Notes: generated by a model from the sequence alone, not told the origin. A stretch of DNA of 64,000 nucleotides from Tuctoria greenei (GCA_036927565.1 JAYESD010000008.1:123097498-123161497), one strand, 5' to 3'. Positions 32,802-45,480 are shown, counted from the first letter of the stretch. Numbers and translations are program-made.

Positions 32802-34957
32802 TGTAAAAGTCCTAATTTCGAAAGTATAAAGTTCTGTTAGGAGAAATAAAATCAAGCATGAGTAGAAGAAATCAAAATGGCAAATGAAAAACAAACTAAT
32901 TCAAATACTTAAAGAGGGAATTAAAAAAAATGAACTAAGCTACTATTCAAATGAGGTTAACATGAAGATTGGAGTTGACCATTGGACTCCTAATATTTCA
33001 AATTGTCTACCGGCAAACTTTCATAAATTTTTAGGCAGTTTTGCTATTTAAATCAACGGCTGCATTAAATTCCATCCAAATTTGAATTCAAATTTGAATT
33101 CTAATGAATTTGGGTCAGAACAATGATTTGGATCCAGAATTGGGTTCTCCATATTTCATATGAGTTCTCTGCAAAGATCTAGATATTTTGGAGCAAGATT
33201 GGTATGGAACTTATGTGACCAGTGGTGAGCAGCATGTTTAGACTTGGTGGGACCCACTGGTCAGCGGCTCATTTGAGCTGAACCGACTTGCCTTGCTCTG
33301 TTCTGTGCTTCACGACAGCTGAGCTGCGATCCAACCCATCAAGCAGGCAAGCAAGCACCTGTGTCTTGATGACAAACCCATCCAATCAGTGCTCCATCTA
33401 CTACCCTGATGAGTTGAAGCAAAGCCTCTCTCCTATTTGTTTTCTCTCCCATAAAACACAAAAACCGGCGCTCTCTCTGTTCTCTGGCGAACCAAGCAGT
33501 GGAGGCAAGTTCCAACCCTCAGCCAATAGAAAAGAGAATAGCCAACACCCCTTCTAGCTCAAGGTGAAAACCTCTGTTGATTCCATTTCTTATCAAGTAA
33601 GTAATATCGTTTTCTCTCGGCATGAACAAAGTCTTCATGCTAGGGCTTGAGCTTAATTCTTTTTGTACGTGTAATTAACCTCTAATTCAGTTTGAAAATA
33701 GTTTCTAAACCTCCTAGGGCACCTGCTTGAGCAAGAAAATTGAGAAATGATTAACTAGGCATGGAGATAGTCAAATTTTCCTCACTGCCATGGAAAACTC
33801 GTCGGTTCACCGTCGGACTTGAGATTTGCAGCCATTCCACTCCTCTTTCACACCATTTTAATCTTCTCCATGATCCTAGAAACATTCCCAATCGTTTTCT
33901 AGGCAGTTTGAGCAACAGGGTGGTGGCACGGAATTGCCGGAACCTTAGCCGCCGTCGTTGGCATCGCACCATCTTTTTCGGCTATCCCCTGTCCCAGCGG
34001 ATGACACCATCGTGCTCGGCAGCTGGAAATATGGTTAGGCCATGATTTTTGGGAAGGATGATGGACGGATGAGGCATGCTGATGACCTTGCCCGAGGGAG
34101 TCACCGCGTGCCGCCCGAGCGCCGCCTCTGGACCAAGGATGAAGATGACCGTGTGGGTCCCCCGTGTCAGCCTCTCCACCTCTCTCTTCGGGTCGTGTGT
34201 GGCAAATAGATCTTATGTGGCTGCACGCATTATACCGTAGCATGTGGGCCCATTCTGACTGGAGCATTTCAAACCAGTGGGCCTGGGTGGATTATTCAGA
34301 CTTTATCCTTTTGCAAATAATTTCCAGATTTCGGTCAAAGTTCAAAAATCAATTTCCCCTAGTAGACTTGCTCAATAATTCCAAAAAATTCTGGTAGACT
34401 CATATTGATCACGGTGTTGGAGTGGTGCAATTTTCAAGACATGAAAATCCTAGAATTTTAATAACTAATTGCCTGGGAAATTAATAACCACTGTTCTACT
34501 AATTGGAAAATTCCAAATTTCGGTCAGAAGTCTCATTAAAATAAACTTTATTTCCAGTAAAAATGCGAAGTTCATTGGACTTAATTTACTGGACCAAATA
34601 GTGTTCAAATCCCCAATGTCTACAGAAAATTCAGGAATGTACAAAAATATTTTCAGAATTCCTTCCAAACTTGTAAAATCAATTCCTCCCCGTAGAAAGC
34701 TCAGAAAACTATGAAATTTTTTTTGCTAGAACCAGTGAGACCTCCTATAACCAGATCATCCACTTTTAGCCATGTTAAAGCTCCAGAGTTTGTACAAAAT
34801 TTAGAGAAGTCATTTACTTGTTGGAATTTTAGAGACAACAAGCTTCCTTGAAGTTCTCCAATTCTTGGCCGATGTTCTCCTCTTAGAACCCACAATCCAC
34901 TCTAAAATCCCAAAGCCAATTAAAATAATTTAGTAACAAAAATTGTGTTTAGAAGTT
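32802..34957 (+). repeat. Element G 5' LTR, first part (before D insertion)
   Basis: Starts TGTAAAAGTCC; its first 500 bases match the 3' LTR at 56271 with roughly 10% differences. It continues to 34957, where element D is inserted, and resumes at 48073. Total LTR length about 3.6 kb, in the range of Tekay/Del elements. The small ORFs inside (for example 33761-34045 and its reverse) have no counterpart I can verify and are not called. A possible duplication base set TCCTC lies at 32797-32801; its partner is beyond the window. Confidence 0.88.
34953..34957 (+). repeat. Target-site duplication of element D, left copy
   Basis: AAGTT, repeated at 48068-48072. Confidence 0.93.
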
Positions 34958-35171
34958 TGTCGAAGTGCGCGATCGACACTTCCCCCGGTATACTAGATCG
35001 TAGTTCGCGGAGGTTCATAATTTGTTGGGGCGCGCGTGAGATTATGAACAAGACAGAGGTACGAGAATTTTTACGTGGTTCGGGCCGCTTGAGCATAATA
35101 CCATAATCCACGGGTGGTTGTTGTATGTATGAGATGTGTGGCGCTTGATTGGACTTGTCCTTTGTGCAACT

Positions 35172-35179
35172 CTTTTATA
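35172..35179 (-). promoter_or_regulatory. TATA box of element D 3' LTR
   Basis: TATAAAAG on the minus strand. The 5' LTR has ctgttatag at the matching place (about 47461), so its promoter is weakened. Confidence 0.65.
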
Positions 35180-35459
35180 GTCTAAGGACTGGCCGTTACA
35201 TTGTCAGCCTGGACCGACATGTAACCACAGTGGTGTTTAGTTACCTAATACACGATCTGTATGTATTAAGCATGATTAATGATGTGATAACGCGCCTTAA
35301 TGGCGGCGTTACGATACTAAAGGTCCTCTGATCGTGTGTCATTAACATGGCATTAATGACACGTAATGAGGTCTTGTAACAGTTTCTTTAATTGTCCCTT
35401 GAATGTTTATGTCGTTGGAGATCCGTCTATCCTCCCGTTGCTGGCTTAGGTCTGGAGAC

Positions 35460-35700
35460 TCGACACGTGCAGCTCTGGAGCTTCCCTCTGTGGGGAGGCA
35501 GGTCCGAAGCTGCTATACACGTGGCAGCACTGGAGCTTCCCTCTACTGGGGGTTAGGTCAGGGGCCCCTGGACACGTGGCACGACCGGAGCTTCCCTATA
35601 GAGGGAGTTAGGTCCGGCCTTGCGTTACACGTGGCAGTTCCAGAGCTACCCAAACGAGGGAGGTGGGCCCTGTGCTGCAGAACACGTGGAGCCTTCGGAG
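35460..35700 (-). repeat. G-box repeat units in the U3 of element D
   Basis: About five units of 45-60 bases, each with an ACGTG core: gacacgtgc (35462), acacgtggcagca (35518), acacgtggcacga (35573), acacgtggcagtt (35627), acacgtggagcc (35683), separated by GGAGCTTCCCTC-type spacers. ACACGTGGC is the textbook G-box/ABRE sequence bound by plant bZIP factors. Confidence 0.75.
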
Positions 35701-35777
35701 ATCTTCAACTCAAACAGATGGAACTCCATGGCTTCTCTTGCGGTATGGTGGGGTACCCGGTACGCAGGGTACCGACA

Positions 35778-36305
35778 GTGGCCCCCGGGCCCACCTCTGG
35801 GAGAAATCCTTTGGGTTAAGTTATTCTACCAAAGTTGGGGCCATCCCGTGCTGCGACTTCAAAGGATTTTTCATGGGCATTGGGGTGATGGTCAGTAGTT
35901 AAGCCATATCCATGTGGCTCCTCTTGATGCGGCAGGTGAGATCCTGACATGCGGATATCACGCAATTGAAGGTCACTGGTTCCCAATACGAAAATTGTAT
36001 CGGTTCCGCGTGGCATGTCAGGCCGCCGCCCTCGGGCTTCCAACTTCCCATCATGACAACGGTTCACCAGGGGTAATAACTTTGACTTTTCTGCCAATTT
36101 GGACCCAGGCCCATTTGTCATTGACGGGGAAAGTTTTTGATGTGTGATCTTGATCCCGCCATGGTTTCCATCGAAGCGTTGCGGAGGCTTACTCAATAAG
36201 GAAATTCAGCATGGTTTGAGTACCCTTTATGCTTTTATTTGAACTTGCACTCAGAGCCACCCAACCTTTGCATAGCCCTCCCATCCTTTGCTCCCCTTTG
36301 CCGTG
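35778..36305 (+). other. Element D purine tract and upstream region of its antisense gene
   Basis: The interval between the 3' LTR and the antisense gene start. On the minus strand it ends ccagaggtgggcccgggggccac, the polypurine tract (35778-35800). Homologous to 19113-19648 of C; no credible ORF. On the plus strand it is the likely promoter region of the antisense gene, but I see no clear TATA box. Confidence 0.6.
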
Positions 36306-39300
36306 ATGGGGTTAGGTCTTCCCCGCAGCAAGATCAAGAGTAATGAAGATCTGTCGAGGGTCCAAACCTACATGGGGTGGTCTAGTGACTCCTTCAACAA
36401 TGACATCCGCTTCGGCAATCTCCCCTTCAAGAAGGAGTGTACCAGAGAGATGGTCTACATCTCAGTGTACGCCATGGTGGGTATGATACCACTATTTTCA
36501 AGCTTCTTGGTGATGCTGTTAGACTTCTAAGGTCTGCAGCTTCACCACCTCGGCCCCTACTCCTTCTTGCTTGTGGCGAACTTTGTCCACTTTTGTGAGA
36601 TGTGGGTGGGTGTGCCACCGTGCATTGAGCTCTTCCGGACCTTCTTCACAGTCCATACTACCGAAAAATGGACAGAGCTGATTGGCTTCTCCTACTCCGT
36701 GAAGCGCAAGAACTGCCCCTTCAAGTACTTGAAGACCTTCCCCTCTGGATAGTTGGACAACTGGAAGAAAGATTGTGTGATCCTCGTAGTGGAGGTGCAC
36801 GAGAGGTTGGAGTTGCCCAAGAGCCTCCCTAATGTCGACACCAACGCCTAAAATGCAGTTTTGGAGCTATCTGAAGCATACAAGCCTATCTCGACAATGA
36901 TCCAAGAATGCGTAGAGGGTGGAGTGACCTCTCAAATGGTCTTCGGCAATTTCCTGTTGAATAGGTGGGCTCCGCTGAAGACAAGGGAGTGGCATGCATG
37001 GGCTTTCAACAGTGAGATGGATCACAATGGGATAGAAGCCGGTTTTAACACCAACTTGGACGATGAAGCATTGAAGCTCCATCTCCAGAAGTTTCAACAT
37101 GGGGCCATCACCCAAGATGCATTGACCCCACCGGAGGAATTCCTCCCTCTGAACATGGTTCTGGAGATTAGGAGGTAGCTTCGGAGGGGGATGCCGGAGC
37201 TTGACGACCTCAGCCTGGTGGAGAGGCGTAGGACCTCCAGGGTTGCCATTTCTGGAGCTTCGAAAACGGTGGCTCCGACCACTACTCCGAGCCAGAAGGT
37301 TGACGATGCCAGCAAGGGCAAGGGCAAGGGCAAGGATCCAGCCGAATCCTCCAGCCGAAAGAGGAATCTGTGACATGCTGATGGGAGCTCCCTCAGTTCA
37401 GCTCCACCTCCAGCAGCTCCTACTCCCCGGCCATGCAGAACTTCGGCGGCCAAGCCCTATTTGAAGCCAACTTCCGCAGGGGGCATTGGCTCCGGTAAAT
37501 CGACCATGACCCTAGTGCCATCTTCGAGCTCCATCTTCGGATGTCCTTCCTAGCTGAGGGAGGTCCCGGTTGAGGTGACTCAAGCCACTGCGGCAAGCTC
37601 CGGGCAGCAGTTCGAAGCCTCCACCACACTAGCGATGGTGTGTTCTGGCTCTTGCCGCCCGATGAACAGGTTCCACGCTGACTGGAGTGGTAGCATCCGA
37701 AGGTACGCATTGTAATGTCACCTTGAGATGCTAATCTTGTCTTTATCATGTCTTGAATTTTCCCCATCTTTTGTTTCCAAGGTGTTGAAAAAGAAGACCG
37801 AAGGTTCAGCTCCTCCTGCAGCAACTGAGGCTGTGTAGGCGAAAGCTCTGGCTTCAAACCCTGTGCCTCCCCAAGTGGTGGCTGAAGACACGAAAGCTCC
37901 AGTGCCAGTTGTCATGGACTTGGATCCCGAGTCATTGACAGAAGCTCCCGTGGTAGTGCCGGACCACGAGGGAAATGTTCGTGATGAAGCGCCAACGACT
38001 GTAGAGCTGGCAGCTGAGGCTTCGGTGCAAGAGGCAGAGATGGCGAACGCTCTGGTGTTTGAGCCAGAGGTAACCGAAGCTTCGGCACCTGTGCTAGAAG
38101 TAATTGAAGCCCTGGCCCCCGAGTCGGAATTGGTTGAAGCTTCGGCCCCCGAGTCAGAGATGGTTGAGGTCCCAGCCTCTGAGCTAGAGGTGGTGGGGAC
38201 TCCGGGCGAAGCTCCAACGCCAGACTAGAGATGATTACTCTGGAGGTGCTCATGTCTGAGCCGGAGCACCCACGAGAATCAGCGGCAGGCCCTCCACCCA
38301 CAGAGCCGATGGTTGAAGATCCGATAGAGGGACCTTCGTCGTCATCCCCAGAGGTTGATGTTCTCTCGGCGGGACCTTCCTTGACCTCGGTGGAGGCAGA
38401 AGAGCTCCCGAAGGGCAGCCCTGGCATCGAAGAACCATGGGGGACCATGCTTGTGCTGGGGGACCCAATTTTTGTGTTAGAAGACCCATTGGAGCGGGCG
38501 GAGGAGATCCCAGCAGGTCCAGAGCCAATTTCTTTGGCTTTGTCTATCGACAACGCCTGCCCTAGTCTCTGTCAAGTTCAGCTCACCTTTGACCATGACA
38601 ACAAGGTCCTCGAAGAAGAGCACCACACCTCGAGGCGTTGGCATAACAGACTTCACTTCGAGACCATGCTGGCGCAAACAAGGCTTGCTGACCACCAGGA
38701 ATGGGTTGAGAACGAAAAGGCTCGGCTATTATATTAGGGCCGCTTTCTTGATGAGCGGGAGGCTTCCATCAGGGCCCTCGACGCAAAGAGTTTGGAGATT
38801 CTCGGGCATGATAGGAAGAGCGATGAGGCTGCTGACGACCGTCAAGACAGCCTCAACGAGCTGAATGAGATTCTCCTGAAGCGCCGGGGAGACCTTGATA
38901 AGAGGGAAGAGAAGCTCCTAGAGAAGCAAGAGCATATCATGAAGAGAGAGGGGAGCTCGCCCAGAGGATGTCTCTGGGGAGAAAAGCTTGGCTGACCGCA
39001 CTAAAAAATTTAAGTAGTGGTGCAAGCAGCAGCAGGAGAAGAATTGGAAGATGGGGTAGGAGCTCTCCAAAAAGAGAAGTTGATGTCGCCATGAGAGAGG
39101 AGAAGGGAGAAGGATGTGGTGAACTGTCTGGACCGCATACACCTCCGAGAGTCGGAGCTCGCTGACCGCAAAAAGCAGGTGGCTAGAAGTATTCATCAAC
39201 ATGCCAAGGAGGCTGAGCGCATCGACCGAGAAGGTTCAGAACTTGCAGCTGCCAGAAGGTGCGAGCTAATGAAGCTTTGGTATCGCTTGGCTTCAGTACG

Positions 39301-39591
39301 ATACATTCGGAGAACCCAGAGTCGGAGTTGGACCAGGCATTGGTGGCACTTAGCTCTACTGGAAACAAGTTGGATACAATGGGTGACATCATCATCGACC
39401 AGCTGGAGACAGAAGGGAAATCCTTGGCCAAGAACATCGCCGAATACGTGCTGGCATGTTTCAAAAGCCGTGATCCCCAACTATCTCTAGATCCGATCAT
39501 CGTAGGACCTATCGTTGAAGAGTAGGATAATGCTAGGGCCAGCGTTCAAGAAGCTGCCAAGAAAGTTGCCTTGTTCTTCCATATGACCTAG
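36306..39591 (+). pseudogene. Element D antisense gene (putative gypsy-type transposon domain, acidic and coiled-coil protein)
   Basis: Runs opposite to the element. ATG 36306 opens MGLGLPRSKIKSNE, matching the start in C. Order: transposon-type domain (YMGWSSDSFNNDI, FVHFCEMWVGVPPCIELF, about 36370-36840), ECVEGGVTSQMVFGNFLLNR, linker with KGKGKGKD, probable intron 37703-37781, acidic Pro/Glu/Ala repeats (37782-38230), SLALSIDNACPSLCQVQLTF, coiled coil (about 38600-39240), and conserved end QLETEGKSLAKNIAEYVLAC and FFHMT, TAG at 39589-39591. In-frame stops include TAA 36528, TAG about 36750, TAG about 37176 and TAG about 37817, plus at least one frame shift in the coiled coil. Full protein about 1000 residues. 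Function unknown; no catalytic motif seen. Confidence 0.82.
37703..37781 (+). other. Probable intron in the element D antisense gene
   Basis: Exon end atccgaag, donor GTACGC, then a T-rich run ending TTTGTTTCCAAG before gtgttgaaaaagaag. Same position and length as 7723-7647 in C (79 against 77 bases). Phase differs by one base from C, so an indel has struck one side. Confidence 0.55.
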
Positions 39592-41455
39592 GAAATTTTT
39601 CTCCTGCCTCCACTTGTACTTCCCCAATTTTTTAATCCAATCCTCGAATGAATGAAATTCAATCTCTTTGAAATGAATGAATTCCATTTTGTATTTGTCT
39701 TCAATGCATTGTCATTTATCTTGTTGGCCCCCTTGTATATGTACACAATTTGAATGCGAACATGTACCAAAAGGATCTGACAATGTCTTGATAACTTGAA
39801 CACTTCAAACTTCTAGCTATAACGCTTAGCTCTTATGTCCAAAGTTTACTTCCAACATCTCAAAGGACCCTTTGTGACGTTGATGGCGGGCCCCCTGGGA
39901 GTTGTCGGAGCTTGGTAGGTTTGACGGTGCCCACAGCCAACACATAGAGCATCAACAACGTGCCCCTTGGGAGGTGCCGGAGCTTGGTAGATCCGAAGGC
40001 ACCCACGACCAACACATAGAGCATCGACGGCGGGCCCCCTAGGGTTTTTGGAACTTGGTAGGTCTGACTGTGCCCACTGTCAACGTTTAGAACGTCGACG
40101 GCGGGCCCCCTGGGGGTTGTCGGAGCTTGGTAGGTCCAACAGCACCCACCATCAATGCTTAGAAACGTGGACGGCGGGCCCCCTGGGGGTTGTCAGAGCT
40201 TGGTTGGTCCGACGGTGCCCTCCACCAACACTTAGAAATGTCGACGGTTGGCCCCCTGGGCGTTGTCGGAGCTTGATAGGTCTGACGGCGCCCACTATCA
40301 ACGTTTAGAACATCGATGGTGGGCCCCCAGGATTGCCGGAGCTTCCTGGCTTTGACGGTGTCCACTTTTCAACATATAATACGTCGACGGCGGACCCCTC
40401 TGGTTGATTTCTGCACCATCTTTGTTTAGATTGCCGTTAATTCTTCACGTTGATGGCTGGCTCCCATGGGAGTTGTCAAAGCTTTGTTAGCTCCGATGGC
40501 GCCCACATTCAACGTATAAAACATCGACGGCAGGCCCCCCGAGGGTTGTCGGAGCTTAGTAGCTCTGGCAACATCCACCATCGCCACGAACTTTCCATTT
40601 TTCTTGGGTGTTAAAGACAAGAAAAAGAGTAAAATTCGTCCTCTTGTCTCTAAGTTGTTTGTGGCTTACTGTTCTTATTTGAAATTTAGGTCCGGTGGAA
40701 TTCAACATGATAATAAGTAAATTGATGTAATCTCTTTAGATCCGAATGCCTTCAGGACCTGCCCTATTGAAGCCTGCCGGAATATAGGTAGAGTGGCGTA
40801 CTTAGGGTGCTAGACCTATCTAAGTCGATAGCGCACTCTGGACCTGTCATTGGCTTTGGCGTTCTGGCGAGTAGACCATCTACCAATGCTTTGATTCGAA
40901 AAAGATCAACATCATAACTCGTATATCATATTAATAACATGGACTAAATCTCAAAAAGAATTGCACGACTTCGTTATAGACAAGAGAGAAAAGATAATAA
41001 AAGAAAAAAGAGCCTATACAAAATTAATGCATGTGGAATTTGCTTTCACACAACAATGTCGTTCATTATAGTACTGAATAACAGGGGAGACAAGGACACA
41101 CTTATGGTATGGAACAATGTTGTTCATCTCGTTCTAACCCAGGGTAGGCGGGCCGCACTTTTACAGGGACCAAGTTAGGTGGGCTTGAACTGCCCAAACC
41201 CTCCCAGAGGGGTCCGAATGTTCTCCTTCAGGACCTACCTGACTCTGTGTATAGACTCTATAGCTTACATTGTTTGTAATTACAGACTATCCTCTGTGAA
41301 ACTAAGCATAAAACATAAGGAGGTGCTCGATGTTCCAAGGATTGGGAAAAGGAGTCCCATCCTCTGTTGCCAAGTGAACGCATCCGGGACGGGATACTTT
41401 GATCACTCAAAAGGGAACTTCCCAACTGGGGGACAGTTTGTTCATCCCTTCACAA
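39592..41455 (-). repeat. Element D spacer with about ten 71-base tandem repeats
   Basis: Between integrase and the end of the antisense gene. From 39884 to about 40585 a unit of about 71-73 bases recurs about ten times: ggcgggccccctgggggttgtcggagcttggtaggtccgac, then a stretch with gcccacc and caacg. Clear unit starts are 39884, 40029 and 40100. Each unit holds an AGCTT-flanked inverted repeat and a GTCGAC-like end. C has a shorter, more decayed version at 5040-5390 in the opposite direction. The rest to 41455 is non-coding and similar to 4317-4870 and 63475-64000. Confidence 0.8.
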
Positions 41456-42560
41456 ACTAGTATTCTCCCCAGCACCAGATCACCTTCTTCAAGCTGTCGG
41501 TTGCGCACATGCCTTTGGTGATAGCGCTGGAGCACCTAGCGATATCGTGCATATTCTGAATAGCTGCTTGCCACCTTCCCTCCTCAACGAGGTCAAGGTC
41601 TTCATGCCGGAGCTTTTCTTGTGTGGTTTCATCGAAGGTCCGGACCCGGAGTGACCCCATGGTGATCTCCAGAGGAAGTACGACTTCAGGTTCGTACACT
41701 GGAAGAAAGGTGTCTCTCTAGTTGACCAGTTAGGTGTTGTCCTGCTCGCCCACTGTGCAGATGGAAGCTCCTTTATCCAGTTGGCTCCATGTTTCTTCAG
41801 GCACTCGTAAGTGCACGTCTTGAGTCCTTTCAATATCTATGCATTTGTTCTCTCGGCTTGGCCATTACTTGCTGGGTGAGCTACTGATGCGTAGATTACT
41901 TGTATGCTGAGGTCTTTGCAATATTCTTGGAATGCTGCACTTGTGAATTAGGTTCCGTTGTTAGTGATGACTCTGTTTGGAAGTCCAAATCTGCAGACTA
42001 TGGACTTCAAGAACTTGATAGCTAATTTCTTGTTGATTATCACAATTGGAGTAGCTTTCGGCCACTTGGTGAACTTGTTGATGGCGACGTAGAGGAACAT
42101 GTATCCTCCAACGGCTTCTGGGAAAGGTCCTAAAATGTCCATCCCCCACACGGCGAATGGCCAGGTAGGAGGTATGATTTGCAGCGACTGAGCTGGTGTG
42201 TGAATTTGTTTCGCGTGGAACTGGCACGCTTCACACTTTTTTACCAGCTCAACTGCATCATGGAGAGCTGTAGGCCACTAAACGCCATGCCTAAAGGCTT
42301 TACCAACCAATGTGCGGGAAGACGCGTGGTTCCCACACTCGCCTCCATGGATTTCCACGAGGACCTCGCGGCCTTCTTCCCGTGCAATACACCGCATTAG
42401 GACGCTGTTGGCAGCACGACGGTAGAGATCCCCTTCTACCAACGTGTATCTTTTAGCCAATCTGACAATCACGTTAGCAGATGCATCATCTACAGGAAGG
42501 TTATTCTCTTTCAAGTAGCTCTAGATCTCAGATATCCATGCATCAGAGCTAACTTGAGCC
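41456..42560 (-). pseudogene. pol: Element D integrase
   Basis: Minus strand from SYLKENNLPVDDASANVI, zinc region HGGECGNHAS and KKCEACQFHAK, then core MDILGPFPEA (first Asp), ITNNGT (second catalytic Asp is Asn at 41960-41962) and NGQAERTNA (Glu). Stops: after FRHGV (about 42279), after NNGT (about 41948), and within NGQAERTNA-x. C-terminal part from 41833 to 41457 is frame-shifted (YEPEVVLPLEITMGSLRVRT). Inactive. Homologous to 3057-4316 and 62270-63470. Confidence 0.87.
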
Positions 42561-43440
42561 TCTAGATCATTCGTGATGGGTTGCTCGGAGCTTCCTGCAA
42601 CGCCTCGATTTATGGTGGACGTCATGGTAATAGGGCCACCGGGACTGCCAGCTTTGAGGTGCTAGTCTTGCCCCCTTCGCGCAGTTCAGCAGGCTGAGCG
42701 ATAGGTCTTGACAACCTCCTGACAAAAACTCTGTCGGTAGCTTGAGCTCCGATTGAAGCGTCGTCGAGAGTGCATCAGCTTCAGCACCGTTAAGACGCTG
42801 GACATGGCAGAGGTTCAGGACGAGGAAGTCCTTTTGGAGCTTCTGGACTTCAAGAAGGTAAGCAGCGAGTTGTGGGTTGTTGCTGCTACATTCGCCTTTG
42901 ACTTGCTTGATAATGAGCTGCGAATCACCCTTCACTAGAATTTGCTTGACGCCATATGATAGCGCCACCTTGAGCCCGTAGATGAGACCTTCATACTCTG
43001 CCATGTTGTTGGTTGCCTTGAAGACAAGGTGTACCATATACTTGACCTTCTCCCTGGTCAGAGCGAGGATAAGAATTCTATCTCTGGCCCCCTACTTTTG
43101 CACAGAGATGTCGGAGTAGAGAGTCCAGTGAGGCTCGGTGAAGATCAGGACCTTGGGTTCTGGCTTCTGCTCACCGGGGCCCCCTGGATTTGATGAAGAA
43201 GGTGTCCACTCCGCCATGAAGTCTGCTAATGCCTGACTCTTGATAGCATGTCGAGGCATCAATTCTAGATCGAATTCTGCCATCTCCACTACCCACTTTG
43301 CAATATTCCCAGTAGAATTGGGGTTATGCAGTATAGCACGTTGTGGATAGGAGGTTACCACTGATATCTTGTGTGCTTGGAAGTAGTGACGTAGATTTCT
43401 TGAGGTGATGAGAATTGCATAAAGCAGCTTGGGCACCTCA
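42561..43440 (-). pseudogene. pol: Element D RNase H region
   Basis: Minus strand. From 43436: end of the first RNase H (LLYAILITSRNLRHYFQAH, WVVEMAEFDLELMPRHAIKS), then the archaeal-type RNase H (EPHWTLYSDISVQK, where FDGS has decayed, then MVHLVFKATNNMAEYEGLIYGL and LVKGDSQLIIKQVKGE). Its GDSQL is kept, unlike in C. A stop after SVQK (about 43092) breaks the frame. Confidence 0.84.
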
Positions 43441-45060
43441 ATATATCAAGTCTTGGCGTCATGGAGTACTTCATTGATGAAGTACACTGGCCGCTGGACA
43501 GTCCAGACCTTCCCTGAAGGTCCCGGAGCTTCTTCTTCATAAACCCGGACCTTCCCAGTGGGGTCCGAACCTTCTTCTTGAGCTTCCCAGACCATCCCAA
43601 AGGGTCCAAAACTTCTTCTTCAGCCGTGTGAACTCCCTCAGATGAGAAGTTGATCCTCGAGCAGCTTGCCTTGAAGATCCGTGCCTGGGGGCTTGGACCC
43701 AGACTCGCCTTCAGGTAGCTGCGGACCCTCCTAGAGGAGTCTGGGCTCCTGAACTGTAGGTGGCTCTAGTCATTCCACAACTAGAACCATGCTGACAACC
43801 TCCATAGTTGCCGAAATGTAAAGCAAAAGAGGCTCACCAGGGTTCGGAGCTACCAGGATTGGTAGTGTGGTGAGGAGCTGTTTGAGCTATTGGAACGCCT
43901 TTTCTGCTTCTTCAGACTAGTGGAATGGCCCGGACTTCCTCAATAACTTGAAGAAGGGAAGCGCCCATTCTGCCAGTCTTGAGATGAATTGTTTGAGCGC
44001 AGCTGGACACCTAATTAGCTTCTGGACATCCTTGATATGAGTTGGGGGGCTTCATGTCTTCAATGGCCTTGATCTTTGCCGGATTTTCCTCAATTCCTCG
44101 GTGAGTCACCAAGAATCCAAGGAGCTTCTCGGAGCTAACCCCAAAGGCACATTTGTTCGGGTTTAGCTTGGTGCGAGTAATGCGTAGTTTGTTGAAAACG
44201 GCTTGCAAGTTGTTAACGAGTGCCTCCTTGTTCTTTACCTTCACGATGATTTCATTGACGTAGACCTCCAACCATGTCCTTAATAAGCTCTCCAAAGGTT
44301 TTGTGCATGGCTCGCACAAAAGTTGAAGCAGCATTTTTGAGACCAAAAGGCACGGCAGTATAGTAATACAACCCATCTACTGTTATGAAGGAAGTATGCT
44401 CTTCATCTTCACTAGACATTTGGATCTAATGATATCCGGAGTATGCATCTTGGAAACACAATAGCTCGCACCAGAGGTGGAGTCCACTATCTGATCTATC
44501 CTATGCAGTGGAAATGGATCTTTTGGACATGCCTTATTCAAAGTGGTATAGTCGATACACATCTGAAGCTTCCTGCCGCCCTTGGGTACAACGACTGGGT
44601 TTGCCAGCCGTCGTGGATGATGAACCTCCCCGATAAAACCAGCTTCGAGTAGCTTCTTGATTTCTTGTTGAATGAAGTTTTGCCGCTCGACTGATTGCTT
44701 CCGGGGCTTCTGATGTATTGGTCGTGCATCGGGATATATCTTCATGCTGTGCTCAATCACCTCCCTAGGGATCCTAGGCGTTTGTGATGGCTGTCGGGAA
44801 AACACTTCAATATTCGCCCGGAGGAAAGTGATGAGCATGTGTTCCTGTTTGTTGTCAAGTCCTCAAGATATATGGTTGGTCTGAGCATCATCGGAACCAA
44901 TTTGGACGACTTTGACGGGGATGTTGGTGTCACAGCTTGGCTGCACACGTGGTGCAGAGGTTGGGCCTCTGTGATGAGTGCTCGGAGGTTGAGCAGCTAG
45001 CTCCTTGTTGGATGCTTCCACCTGCGCTGTTATAAGTGCGTGGAGTTCTTCCAGCGCAGT
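43441..45060 (-). pseudogene. pol: Element D reverse transcriptase
   Basis: Minus strand. RT from about 44838: LITFLRANIEVFSRQPSQTP, GFIGEVHHPRRLANPVVVPK, MCIDYTTLNKACPKDPFPL, then frame changes, then LEVYVNEIIVKVKN, where the catalytic YVDD is YVNE (44251-44259). SEKLLGFLVTHRGIEENPAK follows. The 43441-44010 stretch keeps only scattered connection-domain pieces. At least four breaks. Both catalytic aspartates of the box are lost, so this copy has no RT activity. Confidence 0.86.
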
Positions 45061-45063
45061 GAC

Positions 45064-45480
45064 TCATGTAGTACAGTATTCGCGGATCCGGAGAACGCCT
45101 GAAGGTGTCCTCATCTTCAACACAAGGTAGCCATAGTGTGATGTGGCCATGAACCTATACAAGGCATGCCTGCCTAGGATGGCGTTGAAGACTAAACTGA
45201 TATGCGCCACGTTGAAGACCAGCTTCTCGGTCGTGTAATCCTCTTGAGTTCCGAAGGTCACTGGCGTGTGATTGAGGCAAGAGGACTGATGGGCCCCGGA
45301 CCTACCTCACAGAAAGGACGTGAGGGTCAAATGTCCGAGAGTTTCAGCTGGATCTTGACAAACAGTTCATAGCTGAGGAGTTTGAGCGCCGAACCTCCAT
45401 CCACCAAGACATGGTAGAGATGGACATTTTTGATGGTAGCATACACCATCAATGGCAGTTGTCCAGCTCTGATCATGTTT
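45064..45480 (-). pseudogene. pol: Element D protease
   Basis: Minus strand. HVLVDGGSALKLLSYELF has the retroviral-type aspartic protease core with DGG for the usual DTG/DSG, which is the Tat form. It continues in another frame with KLVFNVAHISLVFNAILGRH and ALYRFMATSHYGYLVLKM. A frame change near 45320 splits it. Confidence 0.8.

Larger units (their letters stand above)
34958..35777 (-). repeat. Element D 3' LTR
   Basis: On the plus strand tgtcgaag ... ggtaccgaca, 820 bases; on the minus strand it starts TGTCGGTACCCTGCGTACC, as in C. Five repeat units in U3 each carry an ACACGTGG-type box. TATA box at 35172-35179. Confidence 0.92.

Noticed and set aside
33899..34267. 122-codon minus-strand ORF and neighbours in the G 5' LTR
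   Set aside because: Inside an LTR, no recognisable motif, no counterpart that can be checked in the truncated 3' LTR.
37912..38553. 213-codon minus-strand ORF
   Set aside because: Shadow of the acidic repeat block of the D antisense gene on the plus strand.
39884..40585. CRISPR-like regular repeat array
   Set aside because: Units are contiguous and degenerate without distinct spacers, in a plant retrotransposon spacer.
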